A DNA stretch of 64,000 nucleotides. Source: Rhizobium album. Its GTDB lineage: Bacteria > Pseudomonadota > Alphaproteobacteria > Rhizobiales > Rhizobiaceae. The stretch spans positions 124,001-188,000 of the forward strand of contig NZ_QFBC01000005.1 in assembly GCF_003122325.1 (NCBI RefSeq). The letters run 5' to 3'. A model generated the notes under the pieces. The model did no database searches and had not been told where the DNA came from. It was given only the letters and a program-made list of their open reading frames with translations. The position numbers and the translations under genes were made by a program. Shown piece by piece: positions 9,743 to 18,897 of this stretch (the stretch's first letter is position 1; every line of letters starts with the position of its first letter).

Positions 9743-9757
9743 CCTCTTCGAAAGAGG
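9743..9757 (-). promoter_or_regulatory. Hairpin covering the repC ribosome binding site
   Basis: Read on the minus strand, CCTCTT-TCG-AAGAGG is a perfect 6-bp hairpin ending 10 nt before the repC ATG. Its 3' arm contains GAGG, the best Shine-Dalgarno sequence for repC, so folding would hide the ribosome site. This matches the general repABC scheme in which leader structure and an antisense RNA control repC expression. Confidence 0.6.
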
Positions 9758-9862
9758 CAAGAGGCACCCGCGACGGACATTTCAGGGCATAACGAATCAT
9801 CCCGTCAGCAAAAGATGCCGGCGGCGCTTGACTTTGATTGCTGGAAGTGATTCTCTTGAATT

Positions 9863-9912
9863 GCTACATAGAAGAGGGCTTCCGAAATGGCGACGTTTTG
9901 GGGGCCTTTTTT
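9863..9912 (+). ncRNA. Predicted antisense ctRNA (incA-type) between repA and repC
   Basis: In repABC loci a small counter-transcribed RNA is encoded opposite to the rep genes just upstream of repC. Here the plus strand carries a well-formed intrinsic terminator at 9877-9912 in that position. The 5' end is inferred from a TTGACT box at 9828-9833; the -10 element is not convincing, so the start is approximate. Confidence 0.5.
9877..9912 (+). terminator. Intrinsic terminator of the predicted ctRNA
   Basis: Left arm GGCTTCCGAAA (9877-9887) pairs with right arm TTTTGGGGGCC (9896-9906) over 11 bp including G-U pairs, with loop TGGCGACG, followed by six T (9907-9912). It is antisense to the repA-repC transcript. 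Confidence 0.75.
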
Positions 9913-10005
9913 CTTGCTCTCGATATTCCTTTCTCAAGCTCAATTCGGTTTTAACGCGGTTTACCAGGGCTTACGTCATGGTAACACGAAACAATGTGCC
10001 GGGGA

Positions 10006-11271
10006 TCAGCGACCCCACGCCGTGTGAATCAGGCGTTCGATCTCGCTGTTGACGGCATGCAGTGATTCCATCGCGCGGTCGTAGGTCGCGCGGGTGAAAT
10101 TTTCTCGTCCAACCTCGTACAGCGTCTGCTTCGTCAGTCCGGCGTCGGAAATTGCCGTCGATTTCAACATGCTGGCGGTCAGAACACGCTCGCCGAACAG
10201 CGAGCGCATGAAACCGACGATTTGCGCCTGCGGCCCGTCATTGGGCTCGAAACGCGTGACGAGGTAACGCAGGAAGTCGAAATTCAGCTGCCCGCCGGCC
10301 TCGCGCACGACGTTCAGCAGATCCGAGGTCATGAACAGGAACTGGTTCATCGAGGCGACGTCGAGCATCTGCGGATGTACGGTGACGACGACGGAAGTTG
10401 AGGCGCAGAGCGCCGACAGCGTCAGATAACCAAGCTGCGGCGGGCAATCGAGCACGACGACGTCGTAATCGTCGGCGACGCTCTGCAGGGCGGCGGAAAT
10501 CCGCGCGAAAAACAGCGGCCCGGCATCCTTGCCGTTATGGCGCTGGCTGAGCGCCTGCGGCGTCGAATGTTCGAATTCCTGGAGTTCCAGGTTTCCCGGC
10601 ACCAGGTCGAGGCCGTCGACATAGGTCTTGCGGATCAGATCCTTCAGCGGCCGTGCCGAACCGTCGTAGCGGATCGCGCCGTAGATCGTGTCGTTGCCGT
10701 CGAGATCCAGTTCCGGCTGGTAGCCGAACAGGGCCGACAACGACGCCTGCGGATCGAGATCGACCGCCAGCACGCGGTGACCGGTCAGCGCAAGATGCTG
10801 GGCGAGATGCACCGACGAGGTGGTCTTGCCGGAGCCGCCCTTAAAATTGGTGACCGAGATCACCTGGATATGTTCGCCGCGTGCTGCATTGCGCCAGGGA
10901 AGATAGGTGCGCGCCTTGGCGGCGTTGCCCTTGGCGATAGCCTGGTCGGCGAGGTAGCGGCGCAACGCGTTGATATCGGCCAGCGAATAGAAGCGCCGGC
11001 CGGCAACGCCGATGCTCGGCTGCGGCCCGTCGCCGGCAAGCGAAAGCTGCCGCAGGTAGCCATCGGAAACACCGATGAGCTTGGCCGCCTCGCCGGAGGT
11101 AAAGCTGCGCAGCGATTTCTGCGATGTCGGCGGAAACAGCCGCTCGCGCATGGCCTTGAGCTGTTCGGACAGTGCGCGTGCATCGGCGGCTATCGCCTCG
11201 TCGGCGGGCAGGCGCATGTCGCCTTCCGCGTCCCGGCTTGCAAGCTGTCTCGATACCGATGCCATATGCAT
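10006..11271 (-). CDS. repA: Plasmid partitioning ATPase RepA (ParA family)
   Basis: ParA-type ATPase of repABC replicons, which segregates the replicon together with RepB/parS and represses the operon. The 421-aa protein has an N-terminal MerR-like helix-turn-helix region (about residues 57-107, SGEAAKLIGVSDGYLRQL), a deviant Walker A (KGGSGKTT, 144-151), the DLDPQAS motif and VVVLDCPPQLG. Length and N-terminal sequence (SEQLKAMRERLFPP) are those of RepA proper rather than chromosomal ParA. Its usual partner gene repB is absent downstream. Confidence 0.93.
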   Translation of the reverse strand: MHMASVSRQLASRDAEGDMRLPADEAIAADARALSEQLKAMRERLFPPTSQKSLRSFTSGEAAKLIGVSDGYLRQLSLAGDGPQPSIGVAGRRFYSLADINALRRYLADQAIAKGNAAKARTYLPWRNAARGEHIQVISVTNFKGGSGKTTSSVHLAQHLALTGHRVLAVDLDPQASLSALFGYQPELDLDGNDTIYGAIRYDGSARPLKDLIRKTYVDGLDLVPGNLELQEFEHSTPQALSQRHNGKDAGPLFFARISAALQSVADDYDVVVLDCPPQLGYLTLSALCASTSVVVTVHPQMLDVASMNQFLFMTSDLLNVVREAGGQLNFDFLRYLVTRFEPNDGPQAQIVGFMRSLFGERVLTASMLKSTAISDAGLTKQTLYEVGRENFTRATYDRAMESLHAVNSEIERLIHTAWGR

Positions 11272-11595
11272 GCTTCTCCGTTATCCACCGCCGGTGTCGT
11301 CAAACTGCAGCCTTCTCATGAAAGCTGAGTTTGCCTTGTCGTGCGATTCCATCACTCGTGTAAATACGCTGGACAGTTACTCTAACAGACGATCGGTCCG
11401 GTTACGCCGGAATGAAGAATCTGCGTCTTTTTCCGTTAGAGCGTGGTGAAATTGTCGAGTCGCGTCAAGGGCGTCGATCAAGTCTTTATTTTTCAATGAC
11501 TTACAACATTACACCAAGAATAAAAAAGATGAATTCCATCAAAAGGCGATGGAATCAATCCGTCGAAAAAGGCCGGCCGGAATGTCAGCCGCGCC
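11272..11595. other. Upstream region of repA
   Basis: No gene is supported. The part nearest repA holds a DnaA-box-like site (11281-11289); the middle (about 11480-11540) is AT-rich and is the probable location of the repA promoter. I looked for the repABC parS pattern (GTT N4 GC N4 AAC) and did not find it here. Confidence 0.5.
11281..11289 (+). promoter_or_regulatory. DnaA-box-like site
   Basis: TTATCCACC differs in one base from the TTATCCACA DnaA box and lies 10 bp upstream of the repA start. One isolated site is weak evidence. Confidence 0.3.
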
Positions 11596-13902
11596 TCACA
11601 TTTTCAGTCGCTGGCTGCGATCCTTCAGGCCGGGCGTTGCCAGGAATTCGTCTGCGCCCTCGACAAAATCGTGGAAAAAGTCGTCATCGGGATATTTGCG
11701 CGCCATGCGGGCGGCATAGTTGCGCATGTCCTGCAGCGGATAGACATCGGGCTCCGGCCGGCGGGTGAGAAGCAGGCGCACGCCGTGGCGGGACGGCCAG
11801 TTGGTGCAGACTTCCTCGAGGAGATAACGCAGCTGCTCGGCGGATTTGGAGAGCGCCTTCTGGATGAACTGCAGCAGCGTCTTGCGATCGAGACCGAGCG
11901 ACAGCAGGCGATGCATGTCGACGGTGGAAAACCATTCCGCCGAGCGTTCCGCCGGCACCGACGACATTCTCAGGTAGACAGTGGAAATGCTCTCGACGAG
12001 ATCGTTTTCGCTGAAGACGCAGGGTTCGCGCGATTTGCCCTTCGTCATCAGGCCGAGCTGTTCGGCAAAGACTTCGAGGACGATCAGCACGGCGAAAGGA
12101 TTGACGCCTTCCTTGAGGGTCAGGCCGGTCAACACTTCCACCGGATGTTCGCACCGGGCAAACAGCCTGTGCAGTTCGCGGAAGGCGCTTTGATGCGTCA
12201 TGCCGAAACCGGTCGAAACGGTGGTGTCGTCGAGTTCGAGCAGCGCATTGAGCAGGCCGACGGGTTCGGGGCCGCCTGGCAGCAGCCGGTCCAGCCCGTC
12301 GAGGAAGGACAGGAGCAGCGGCTTGCCGTCCGAGCGGCGGCGGGAAAGCAGCGTCTGCACGTAATTGCGTGCCTTCGGCAGGTCACTGCCGATCTGGCGA
12401 ACGTAGCCCCATTCCTCCTGGGCGATGACATCGGTGTTCGGGAAGGATTGCAGGTAACATTCCCACCCCTCCCAGCTGTAGAGCGGATAGCGGGTATCCA
12501 GCTCGTGCAGCCGGTCCTTCGGGTCGGGTGCCGCGCCCCCCAGCGCCTGGGCGACGTTTTCGAACGTATGCGCCAGGGTATCGGCGACCGCGTCGCGGTT
12601 GATCTTGCTCGCCTGGGCGATGCCCGCTTCGATGAAGGCGCGGTCCTCGGCATTGACATCGGCGGTCGACATGCCGATCCGCGGGTGGAAATAGATGGCG
12701 TGGCGCATGATCCAGTCGAACACGTCACGCTCCTTCAGGCGCAGCATTTCCAAGCGCATCAGGTCGGTGGTGCGGATCGAGCGCCCGGTGGCGGCATCGG
12801 CGAAGACGAGCGCGTTGCGCAGGCGGCCGACGTCGCGGGGCGTGGTAAGCAGCACCCGGCGGCGCTTGAACGTCTGCATCAGGTCCTGACGCTCATTGGC
12901 ATCCAGCGGCGTGCCAAAAATATCGCCGGCATGTGCCAGCAGGGCTTCGAGCAGCCGTTCGCCGGGCACGCGCGGCAGGTCGAGGTCGACCTGCACGATC
13001 TTTTCGAGAAATTTCGGCAGGCCGTTTTCGTCACCGTCCTCGCCGAGTGCCTTTTCCAGCACCGAACGGTCGTAACCGATGAGATAGGTGATGTTCGGCA
13101 ACTGCCCGATCGCCTTCATCATCGACAGGAGCGACCGCACCTCGTCCGGGCGCAGGCGATCGATATCCTCGATGACCACGAGGATGCGGCAGTTCTTGAG
13201 CTTGTCCAGTTGCGCTGCGAGCTGGTCGCGCGCTTCCTGCAATGTCTCGGGGATCGGCGTCGCCGTCACCTTGCGGAACAGGCCCTTGAGGAAACCGGTG
13301 CGCTTGGCGCCCTCCTGCTTGTCGGCCAGCGGCCCGCCGCCGCTGGCCTCGGCATAAAGCGCCAGCAGCCGGCCCATGCCGGAGGAGGATTGCCGGGTCA
13401 GATCCATGAAATCCGCCAGCCGGCTGGCGGTTGCGCGGATATAGAGGCGGATCTCGTCGTCGAGAACCTCGTCCAGCCGGTCGCCGAGGACACGGAAGAA
13501 ATCCGACACCAGCGTATCGTGGCCCGACGCAAGCCAGGGATTGTAACGCACGATCACCGTCTGTCCGCCGGCCGCCCCGCCCCATTCCCGCTCCAGCGCC
13601 GTGAGGTGTCGGGCATGGTCATCGGGGTGGACCCGGCCGATCAGCGTGTCCATCGCCTGGATTTCGTCTCGTTCGGAGGCGGCGTAGCGGTCAAGGCCTG
13701 CCTTTTCCATCGCCATCAGCCAGGCGACGGCCATGTTCAGCACGCTGGTCTTGCCGCCGCCCCAGACGCCGTTCAGGCCGACGACCATGTTTTCCCGGGC
13801 CTGCGCCGTCCGCAACACCCGCGCCAGGCGCTGCGAAAACGGCGAAAGCGAGAACAGGTCCTGCTCCGGCGAAAAGATCGGGGTATCGGGCAATTGCTGC
13901 AT
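11596..13902 (-). CDS. KAP-family P-loop NTPase
   Basis: A 768-aa STAND-like NTPase of the KAP family. It has Walker A GVWGGGKT (residues 45-52), the KAP-typical RYNPWLASG segment near residue 120 and Walker B ILVVIEDIDRL (240-250), followed by a long C-terminal half of unknown fold. I see no obvious membrane segments, although many KAP proteins have them. The start at 13902 is supported by AAGGAGT upstream. It ends 324 bp before repA on the same strand. KAP NTPases occur in membrane-associated and antiphage systems; nothing here fixes the role. Confidence 0.8.
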   Translation of the reverse strand: MQQLPDTPIFSPEQDLFSLSPFSQRLARVLRTAQARENMVVGLNGVWGGGKTSVLNMAVAWLMAMEKAGLDRYAASERDEIQAMDTLIGRVHPDDHARHLTALEREWGGAAGGQTVIVRYNPWLASGHDTLVSDFFRVLGDRLDEVLDDEIRLYIRATASRLADFMDLTRQSSSGMGRLLALYAEASGGGPLADKQEGAKRTGFLKGLFRKVTATPIPETLQEARDQLAAQLDKLKNCRILVVIEDIDRLRPDEVRSLLSMMKAIGQLPNITYLIGYDRSVLEKALGEDGDENGLPKFLEKIVQVDLDLPRVPGERLLEALLAHAGDIFGTPLDANERQDLMQTFKRRRVLLTTPRDVGRLRNALVFADAATGRSIRTTDLMRLEMLRLKERDVFDWIMRHAIYFHPRIGMSTADVNAEDRAFIEAGIAQASKINRDAVADTLAHTFENVAQALGGAAPDPKDRLHELDTRYPLYSWEGWECYLQSFPNTDVIAQEEWGYVRQIGSDLPKARNYVQTLLSRRRSDGKPLLLSFLDGLDRLLPGGPEPVGLLNALLELDDTTVSTGFGMTHQSAFRELHRLFARCEHPVEVLTGLTLKEGVNPFAVLIVLEVFAEQLGLMTKGKSREPCVFSENDLVESISTVYLRMSSVPAERSAEWFSTVDMHRLLSLGLDRKTLLQFIQKALSKSAEQLRYLLEEVCTNWPSRHGVRLLLTRRPEPDVYPLQDMRNYAARMARKYPDDDFFHDFVEGADEFLATPGLKDRSQRLKM

Positions 13903-14161
13903 TGCAGTGACTCCTTGCGTGCGCGAATTGAATGGCAACACGGCGCCCGACGCAATCTGCAAGGTGTCGGTTTCCAGCACTTTCAACCGAAAAATCACGC
14001 GTTCGGAACATGCTCCTAGGTGCAGGTAACGGCGCATGGCGGTGCGCAGCAAACGTGACGAATGTCACACGACATGCTGCAGCCGCAATGGCATCGAAAC
14101 TTCGCCATAAAACCGGCCGCACAATATCCCGCATCGATATTGCTTCACGGGAGACCGCCAC

Positions 14162-15268
14162 ATGCCGCTCACACGCAATCTTTTGACTGTTGCCCTGCTG
14201 GGCGGCTCGCTGTTTTCGCTGCCTTTCCCGGCTTTCGCCGCCAATGGCGCCCCGCGCATCGAAGTGGCCTTCGTGCTCGATACGACGGGATCGATGGCCG
14301 GGCTGATCGACGGCGCCAAACGCAAGATCTGGAGCATCGCCAACACGATCGTCGATATCAATCCCGATGCCGATATCCGCATGGCGCTGATCGGCTACCG
14401 CGACCGCGGCGACGACTATGTCGTGGAGACGCATGACATGAGCCCGGATCTGCAGGGTCTTTACGGCAAGCTGATCCGTTTCGAGGCTGATGGCGGCGGC
14501 GACACGCCCGAATCGGTCAACGAGGCGCTCGATACCGCCGTGCGCAAGCTCGGCTGGGACAAGGCGGAGGCGACCCGCCGCATCATCTTCCTGGTCGGCG
14601 ATGCGCCGCCGCACATGGATTACGACAATGCGCCCTTATATCCCGAGGTTTTGAAGACGGCGGCGGAGCGCGATATCACCGTCAATGCCGTCCAGGCCGG
14701 CGACGATCCGGATACCCGCGCCATCTGGCGGGAAATCGCCCAGATGGGGCATGGCGAATACATTCCCATTCCGCAGGACGGCGGTGAAATCGTCGTCATC
14801 GAGACACCCTACGACGACGAGATCATCCACCTGCAGCGCGAGATCGACGGCACCGTGATGCCGTATGGCGATGCGGAAAAGCAGGAGGAAGTGCGCAGCA
14901 AGATGGAGGCCAAGGCTGCCGCCCCCTCCTCGGTCGTCGTCGAGAACTCCGAATTCTATTCCAAGCGGATGATTTCGCGTGAAGTCATCACCGGCGGCGG
15001 CGATCTCGTCGCCGATATCAAGAACGGCGCAAAACGCCTCGAAGAGGTGGCCGACGACGCGCTTCCCGAGCCGATGCAGTCGAAGACCTCCGGTGAACGC
15101 GAAGTCTATCTCAAGCAGAAGATCGAGGAGCGCGACCATCTGGAAAAACGCATGGCGGATCTGGTGAAGAAGCGGGATGATTTTACCGCCGAAAAGCGCA
15201 AGACCGAGGACAAGAAGGACAGTTTTGATTCCGTCGTCGCCGAAACCCTGCGCAGCCAGCTTCGCTGA
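14162..15268 (+). CDS. Secreted von Willebrand factor A domain protein
   Basis: A 368-aa protein with a Sec signal peptide (cleavage probably after AFA26), a vWA domain beginning at residue 33 with an intact MIDAS motif DTTGS (40-44), and a charged C-terminal third (about 305-350) likely to be coiled coil. It is expected in the periplasm and to bind a metal-dependent protein ligand. It is divergent from the KAP NTPase gene across 259 bp. A plausible ribosome site (GGGAG) precedes the ATG. No partner moxR-type ATPase is nearby. Confidence 0.8.
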   Translation: MPLTRNLLTVALLGGSLFSLPFPAFAANGAPRIEVAFVLDTTGSMAGLIDGAKRKIWSIANTIVDINPDADIRMALIGYRDRGDDYVVETHDMSPDLQGLYGKLIRFEADGGGDTPESVNEALDTAVRKLGWDKAEATRRIIFLVGDAPPHMDYDNAPLYPEVLKTAAERDITVNAVQAGDDPDTRAIWREIAQMGHGEYIPIPQDGGEIVVIETPYDDEIIHLQREIDGTVMPYGDAEKQEEVRSKMEAKAAAPSSVVVENSEFYSKRMISREVITGGGDLVADIKNGAKRLEEVADDALPEPMQSKTSGEREVYLKQKIEERDHLEKRMADLVKKRDDFTAEKRKTEDKKDSFDSVVAETLRSQLR

Positions 15269-15310
15269 GGGTTTTCAAGGCGTTGGGCACTGACGTAAGG
15301 AGTTGCTCCT

Positions 15311-15390
15311 CGCCCTCTCATCCGACCCTTCGGGCCGCCGTCTCCCCGCGGGGGAGAAGGGGAAAAGGCTACGTCGCGGCAGGGGGATGA
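15311..15390. repeat. RIME-like palindromic repeat, copy 1
   Basis: Intergenic element containing the palindrome CTCCCCGCGGGGGAG flanked by CCCTCTCATCCG on one side and an inverted GGGGGATGA on the other. It belongs to the same family as the element at 30088-30196. Confidence 0.6.
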
Positions 15391-15407
15391 AGAGCCGCCG
15401 CGCTGCC

Positions 15408-16583
15408 TCAGATCGCAAACGCCTTCAAGCGCCCCGTCAGCCGGCCGATCGTCTCCGAGGTGGCATTGGCGAAGGCAAAGCGCAGGTAGGCGTCCTGCGT
15501 CGGGCCGAAATAGACGCCGGGCAGGCAGACGACACCGGCCTGTTTGGCAAGCTTTTCAGCCACCAGCGCGGAAGGCACGCCGTCGAAAGGATGGCGGATG
15601 AAGGCGAGATAGGCGCCGATCGCATCCATCTTCCAGGCCGGCAGTTCGGCCATCACGCCCTTCAGGGCGGCGGCGCGGTGCATGATTTCGTTGCGGTTGC
15701 CGTCGCGCCATTCCTTCAGGGCGGGCAAGGCCCTGGCGGCGGCGGCCTGCGCCGAGCGCGGCGCGCAGATCTGCAGGTTGTCCATCACCTTGGCGACCTG
15801 CTCGACCACCTCCGGACCTGCCGTCACGGCGCCGAGGCGATGGCCGGGGATGCAGAAGGATTTCGAAAAGCTGTAGAGCGAAATCAGCGTGTCCTGCCAG
15901 TCGGCAACGGCAAATAGCCCATGCGGCTGCTCTTCTTCGGCCGGAAGGAAATCGCGGTAGGTCTCGTCGAGGATCAGCCAGGCACCGTTTGCGCGGCAAA
16001 GATCGAAAATCTGCCGCAGCAGGCCGGCCGGATAGATCGCCCCGGTCGGGTTGTTGGGCGTCACCAGCACCAGCGCCTTGACGCCGCCGGCAAGGACCGA
16101 GCGAACGGCATCGATGCCCGGCAGGAAGCCGCCGGCATGATCGCATTCGATCGTCACCGGCCGGATGCCCAGCATGGCCATCGTCGTTTCCTGGTTGAAA
16201 TAGAAGGGGTTGGTCAGCGCCACGCTGTCGCCGTGGCCGGCAACGGCCATCAGCACGCTGATGAAGGCCTGGTTGGCGCCGGATGTGATGTGGATGTTGC
16301 CTGCTTCCAGCGGGGCGCCGTAGAGCGCGGTTTCATGCGCGGCATAGGCCTGGCGCAGCTCATCCTCGCCTTCGATGGCGCCGTAACCGGTAAAGCGCCG
16401 CGATCCGGCCGCCTCGGAAAGCCAGGCCAGCATATCAGGGTGCGGCGGATAGCCGGGCACCGCCTGGCTGAGATCGATGAGCGGCCCCCTGTCTCCCCCG
16501 TATTCCCTGCCCCAGGCCAGCACGGAGGGAACCGGCGGGGCGGACAGGGAGCGGATCAGCGGATTGAGGGTCGGCAGGGGCAT
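15408..16583 (-). CDS. PLP-dependent aminotransferase, class I/II
   Basis: A fold type I aminotransferase of 391 aa. It shows the substrate-binding VTPNNPTGAIYP segment, ILDETYRDF with the pyridine-nitrogen Asp, and the Schiff-base Lys in SFSKSF. The sequence does not point to one substrate. A ribosome site (TAGGAA) precedes the ATG. It follows the LysR gene on the same strand with a 106-bp gap, so it may be co-transcribed with or controlled by that regulator. Confidence 0.82.
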   Translation of the reverse strand: MPLPTLNPLIRSLSAPPVPSVLAWGREYGGDRGPLIDLSQAVPGYPPHPDMLAWLSEAAGSRRFTGYGAIEGEDELRQAYAAHETALYGAPLEAGNIHITSGANQAFISVLMAVAGHGDSVALTNPFYFNQETTMAMLGIRPVTIECDHAGGFLPGIDAVRSVLAGGVKALVLVTPNNPTGAIYPAGLLRQIFDLCRANGAWLILDETYRDFLPAEEEQPHGLFAVADWQDTLISLYSFSKSFCIPGHRLGAVTAGPEVVEQVAKVMDNLQICAPRSAQAAAARALPALKEWRDGNRNEIMHRAAALKGVMAELPAWKMDAIGAYLAFIRHPFDGVPSALVAEKLAKQAGVVCLPGVYFGPTQDAYLRFAFANATSETIGRLTGRLKAFAI

Positions 16584-16689
16584 GGCGGTTCCTAAAAATA
16601 CGATGGAATAAAAGACGTCTCGGCAGGGCGGCGCGGCCCGGATAGCGGCGTGGTTTCGGCAGCGATGTCGTCATACCATTTTCCTGTCG

Positions 16690-17667
16690 TCAGGAACCAT
16701 GCGGCGGCGGGTTTTCCACCACCTCGGCCTTTCCGGCCCGGCTGCGGACGATATGGCGGGCAAATCCCTGCGGTTCGGCCAGGCGTTCGCTTTCAAGGCT
16801 GGCAAACAGCCAGTCGATGAACACCTGGGCGATCGGTGTCGCCTTGGCGGCCGGGCGGCAGGCGACATAATAGGCATCCTTGGCCGGAACGGAGAGATCG
16901 AACGGGATGATGAGGTCGCCGCGGCCGACCAGCGTGCTGGCGGTGATCGCATCGCCGAGCGCCACCCCCTGCCCGTTGAGCGCGGCCTCGGTCGACAGCC
17001 GTGCGTCGCTTATGAAATGCTGTTGCGCCCGCGGCAGGTCGAGCGCATCGGCGGCGGCCAGCCATGTCTGCCACTCGCCGCCGTCATCGCCGTGCAGCAG
17101 CACATGGTCGCGCAGATCGCGGACGGACCGAAGCGGCCGGCTGCTGAGAAGCGTCGGACTGACCACCGGAAACAGCTCGAAACTGCTCCACAGCCGCACC
17201 CAGGCCTCCGGCCAGCGGCCGTTGCCATAGAGCAGGCAGAGGTCGATGTCGGGCGCATGCAGCAAGGCCGGGTCGTTCGAGGCGATCAGGGTGAGGCTGA
17301 TATCGGGAAAGCGGCTGGTGAACTGGCTGAGGCGCGGCAGCAGCCAGAAGGACAGAAGGGCCGGAACGCAGGCGACCTTGAAGGCGCCGCTGGTCTGCGG
17401 CTTGGCAAGCAGCGCCGTCGCCGCGGCGATATCCTCGAACGCCTTGGTTACGGCGGGAAAAAGCAGTGCGCCCTCCGGCGTCAGGCGCAACCGCTTGCCG
17501 CCGCGTTCGAAAAGCCTGACGGCGAGCGTATCTTCCAGGGTCTTGATCTGGTGGCTGACGGCGCCGTGCGTGACATTCAGTTCGCGCGCGGCGGCGGAGA
17601 CGGAACCACGTCTGGCGGCGGCATCGAAGGCGCGAAGCGGATTGAGCGGCGGCAGGCGAACTGACAT
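16690..17667 (-). CDS. LysR-family transcriptional regulator
   Basis: A 325-aa regulator with an N-terminal winged helix-turn-helix (residues about 8-67, GSVSAAARELNVTHGAVSHQIKTLE), of the GcvA-like subgroup, and a periplasmic-binding-fold effector domain. It is divergent from the agmatinase-type gene across 153 bp, the classic arrangement for a LysR regulator and its target, and is followed by the aminotransferase. The effector is unknown; agmatine or a related guanidino compound is a reasonable guess from context. Confidence 0.88.
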   Translation of the reverse strand: MSVRLPPLNPLRAFDAAARRGSVSAAARELNVTHGAVSHQIKTLEDTLAVRLFERGGKRLRLTPEGALLFPAVTKAFEDIAAATALLAKPQTSGAFKVACVPALLSFWLLPRLSQFTSRFPDISLTLIASNDPALLHAPDIDLCLLYGNGRWPEAWVRLWSSFELFPVVSPTLLSSRPLRSVRDLRDHVLLHGDDGGEWQTWLAAADALDLPRAQQHFISDARLSTEAALNGQGVALGDAITASTLVGRGDLIIPFDLSVPAKDAYYVACRPAAKATPIAQVFIDWLFASLESERLAEPQGFARHIVRSRAGKAEVVENPPPHGS

Positions 17668-17820
17668 CGGATCGAGACTATCCGTGAATTTTTCTCACAG
17701 GAAACGCTACAACAATATCAATTGCCTTTCCAGATCAGTTGCGCCCTAATGTCTGCAATTCCATCGGGAACGCCGCGTCGTTCGACGAGAAGCGGTCCCC
17801 AAACAAAGAGGTGAACGACA

Positions 17821-18870
17821 ATGACATGGGACAACAGCAAGCTCGACGCGCTGCGCGCGAAATATTCCGACGGCCAGGCCGGCGAAATCTTCGATCCCGC
17901 CTTCGCCAAGGTTGCCGACAAGATCTTTTCCAACGGCACGCGCGTGGCGCCTTATGCCGGGGTGCCGACATTCCTGAGCGCGCCCTACCAGCCGATGGAT
18001 GCCGCCAATCCGGATTTCGGCGACCTGCAGGTGGCCATCACCGGCGTGCCGATGGATCTCGGCGTCACCAACCGTCCGGGTTCGCGTTTCGGGCCGCGGG
18101 CGCTGCGCGCCATCGATCGTATCGGCCCCTATAACCACGTGCTGAAATGCGCCCCGGCCTTCGAGATCAAGGTTGCCGATATCGGCGACGTGCCGTTCGC
18201 CAGCCGCTACCGGCTGGAAATGAGCCATGACGATATCGAGCGCCGCATCGGCCAGATCGTCGAGGCCGGTGTCTTGCCGCTCTCCGTCGGCGGCGATCAC
18301 TCCATCACCCATCCGATCCTCAAGGCGGTCGGCAAGAAAGCGCCGGTGGGCATGATCCACATCGACGCGCATTGCGACACCAGCGGCCTGTTCGACCAGA
18401 CGAAATTCCACCACGGCGGTCCCTTCCGCAACGCGGTGCTCGACGGCGTGCTCGATCCGACGCGCACCATCCAGATCGGCATTCGCGGCCCGGCGGAATA
18501 TCTCTGGGAGTTCTCCTACGAGGCCGGCATGACGGTGGTGCATGCGGAGGAAGTGACCGGCCTCGGCATCCCGGCGATCATCGAAAAGGCGCGCGCCATC
18601 GTCGGCGATGGCCCGACCTACGTTTCGTTCGATATCGACAGCCTCGACCCGAGCTTTGCGCCCGGCACCGGCACGCCCGAGGTGGGCGGCCTGACCACCC
18701 GCGAGGTGCTGGAATTGCTGCGCGGCCTGAAGGGCCTCAACATCGTCGGCGGCGACGTCGTCGAGGTGGCGCCGCAATATGACGCGACCTTCAACACGGC
18801 CCAGGCGGGCGCGCAGGTGCTGTTCGAAATTTTGAGCCTGATGGTCTTCAGCCCTGCTCTGCGCCGCTAG
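17821..18870 (+). CDS. speB: Agmatinase-type ureohydrolase
   Basis: Binuclear manganese hydrolase of the arginase/agmatinase family, 349 aa. The metal-binding motifs are present: GGDHSITHP, IHIDAHCDT and SFDIDSLDPSFAPGTGTPE. The family removes urea from agmatine, guanidinobutyrate or related compounds; sequence alone does not decide between these. The ribosome site AGAGGTG is well placed. It is divergent from a LysR regulator and ends in a strong intrinsic terminator. Confidence 0.82.
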   Translation: MTWDNSKLDALRAKYSDGQAGEIFDPAFAKVADKIFSNGTRVAPYAGVPTFLSAPYQPMDAANPDFGDLQVAITGVPMDLGVTNRPGSRFGPRALRAIDRIGPYNHVLKCAPAFEIKVADIGDVPFASRYRLEMSHDDIERRIGQIVEAGVLPLSVGGDHSITHPILKAVGKKAPVGMIHIDAHCDTSGLFDQTKFHHGGPFRNAVLDGVLDPTRTIQIGIRGPAEYLWEFSYEAGMTVVHAEEVTGLGIPAIIEKARAIVGDGPTYVSFDIDSLDPSFAPGTGTPEVGGLTTREVLELLRGLKGLNIVGGDVVEVAPQYDATFNTAQAGAQVLFEILSLMVFSPALRR

Positions 18871-18897
18871 GCGTGGCCAAATCGATGCCGTGAGCAA

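Noticed and set aside
9733-10005. Possible repB remnant between repC and repA
   Set aside because: No frame of useful length and no ParB-like helix-turn-helix segment; the space is taken by the leader hairpin and antisense terminator.
9733-11595. parS site of repABC type
   Set aside because: Scanning the two intergenic regions by eye for GTT N4 GC N4 AAC gave no match; a more distant site cannot be excluded.
11671-14019. Long plus-strand frame opposite the KAP NTPase
   Set aside because: Shadow of the KAP gene; low-complexity His/Arg/Gln-rich product with no ribosome site.
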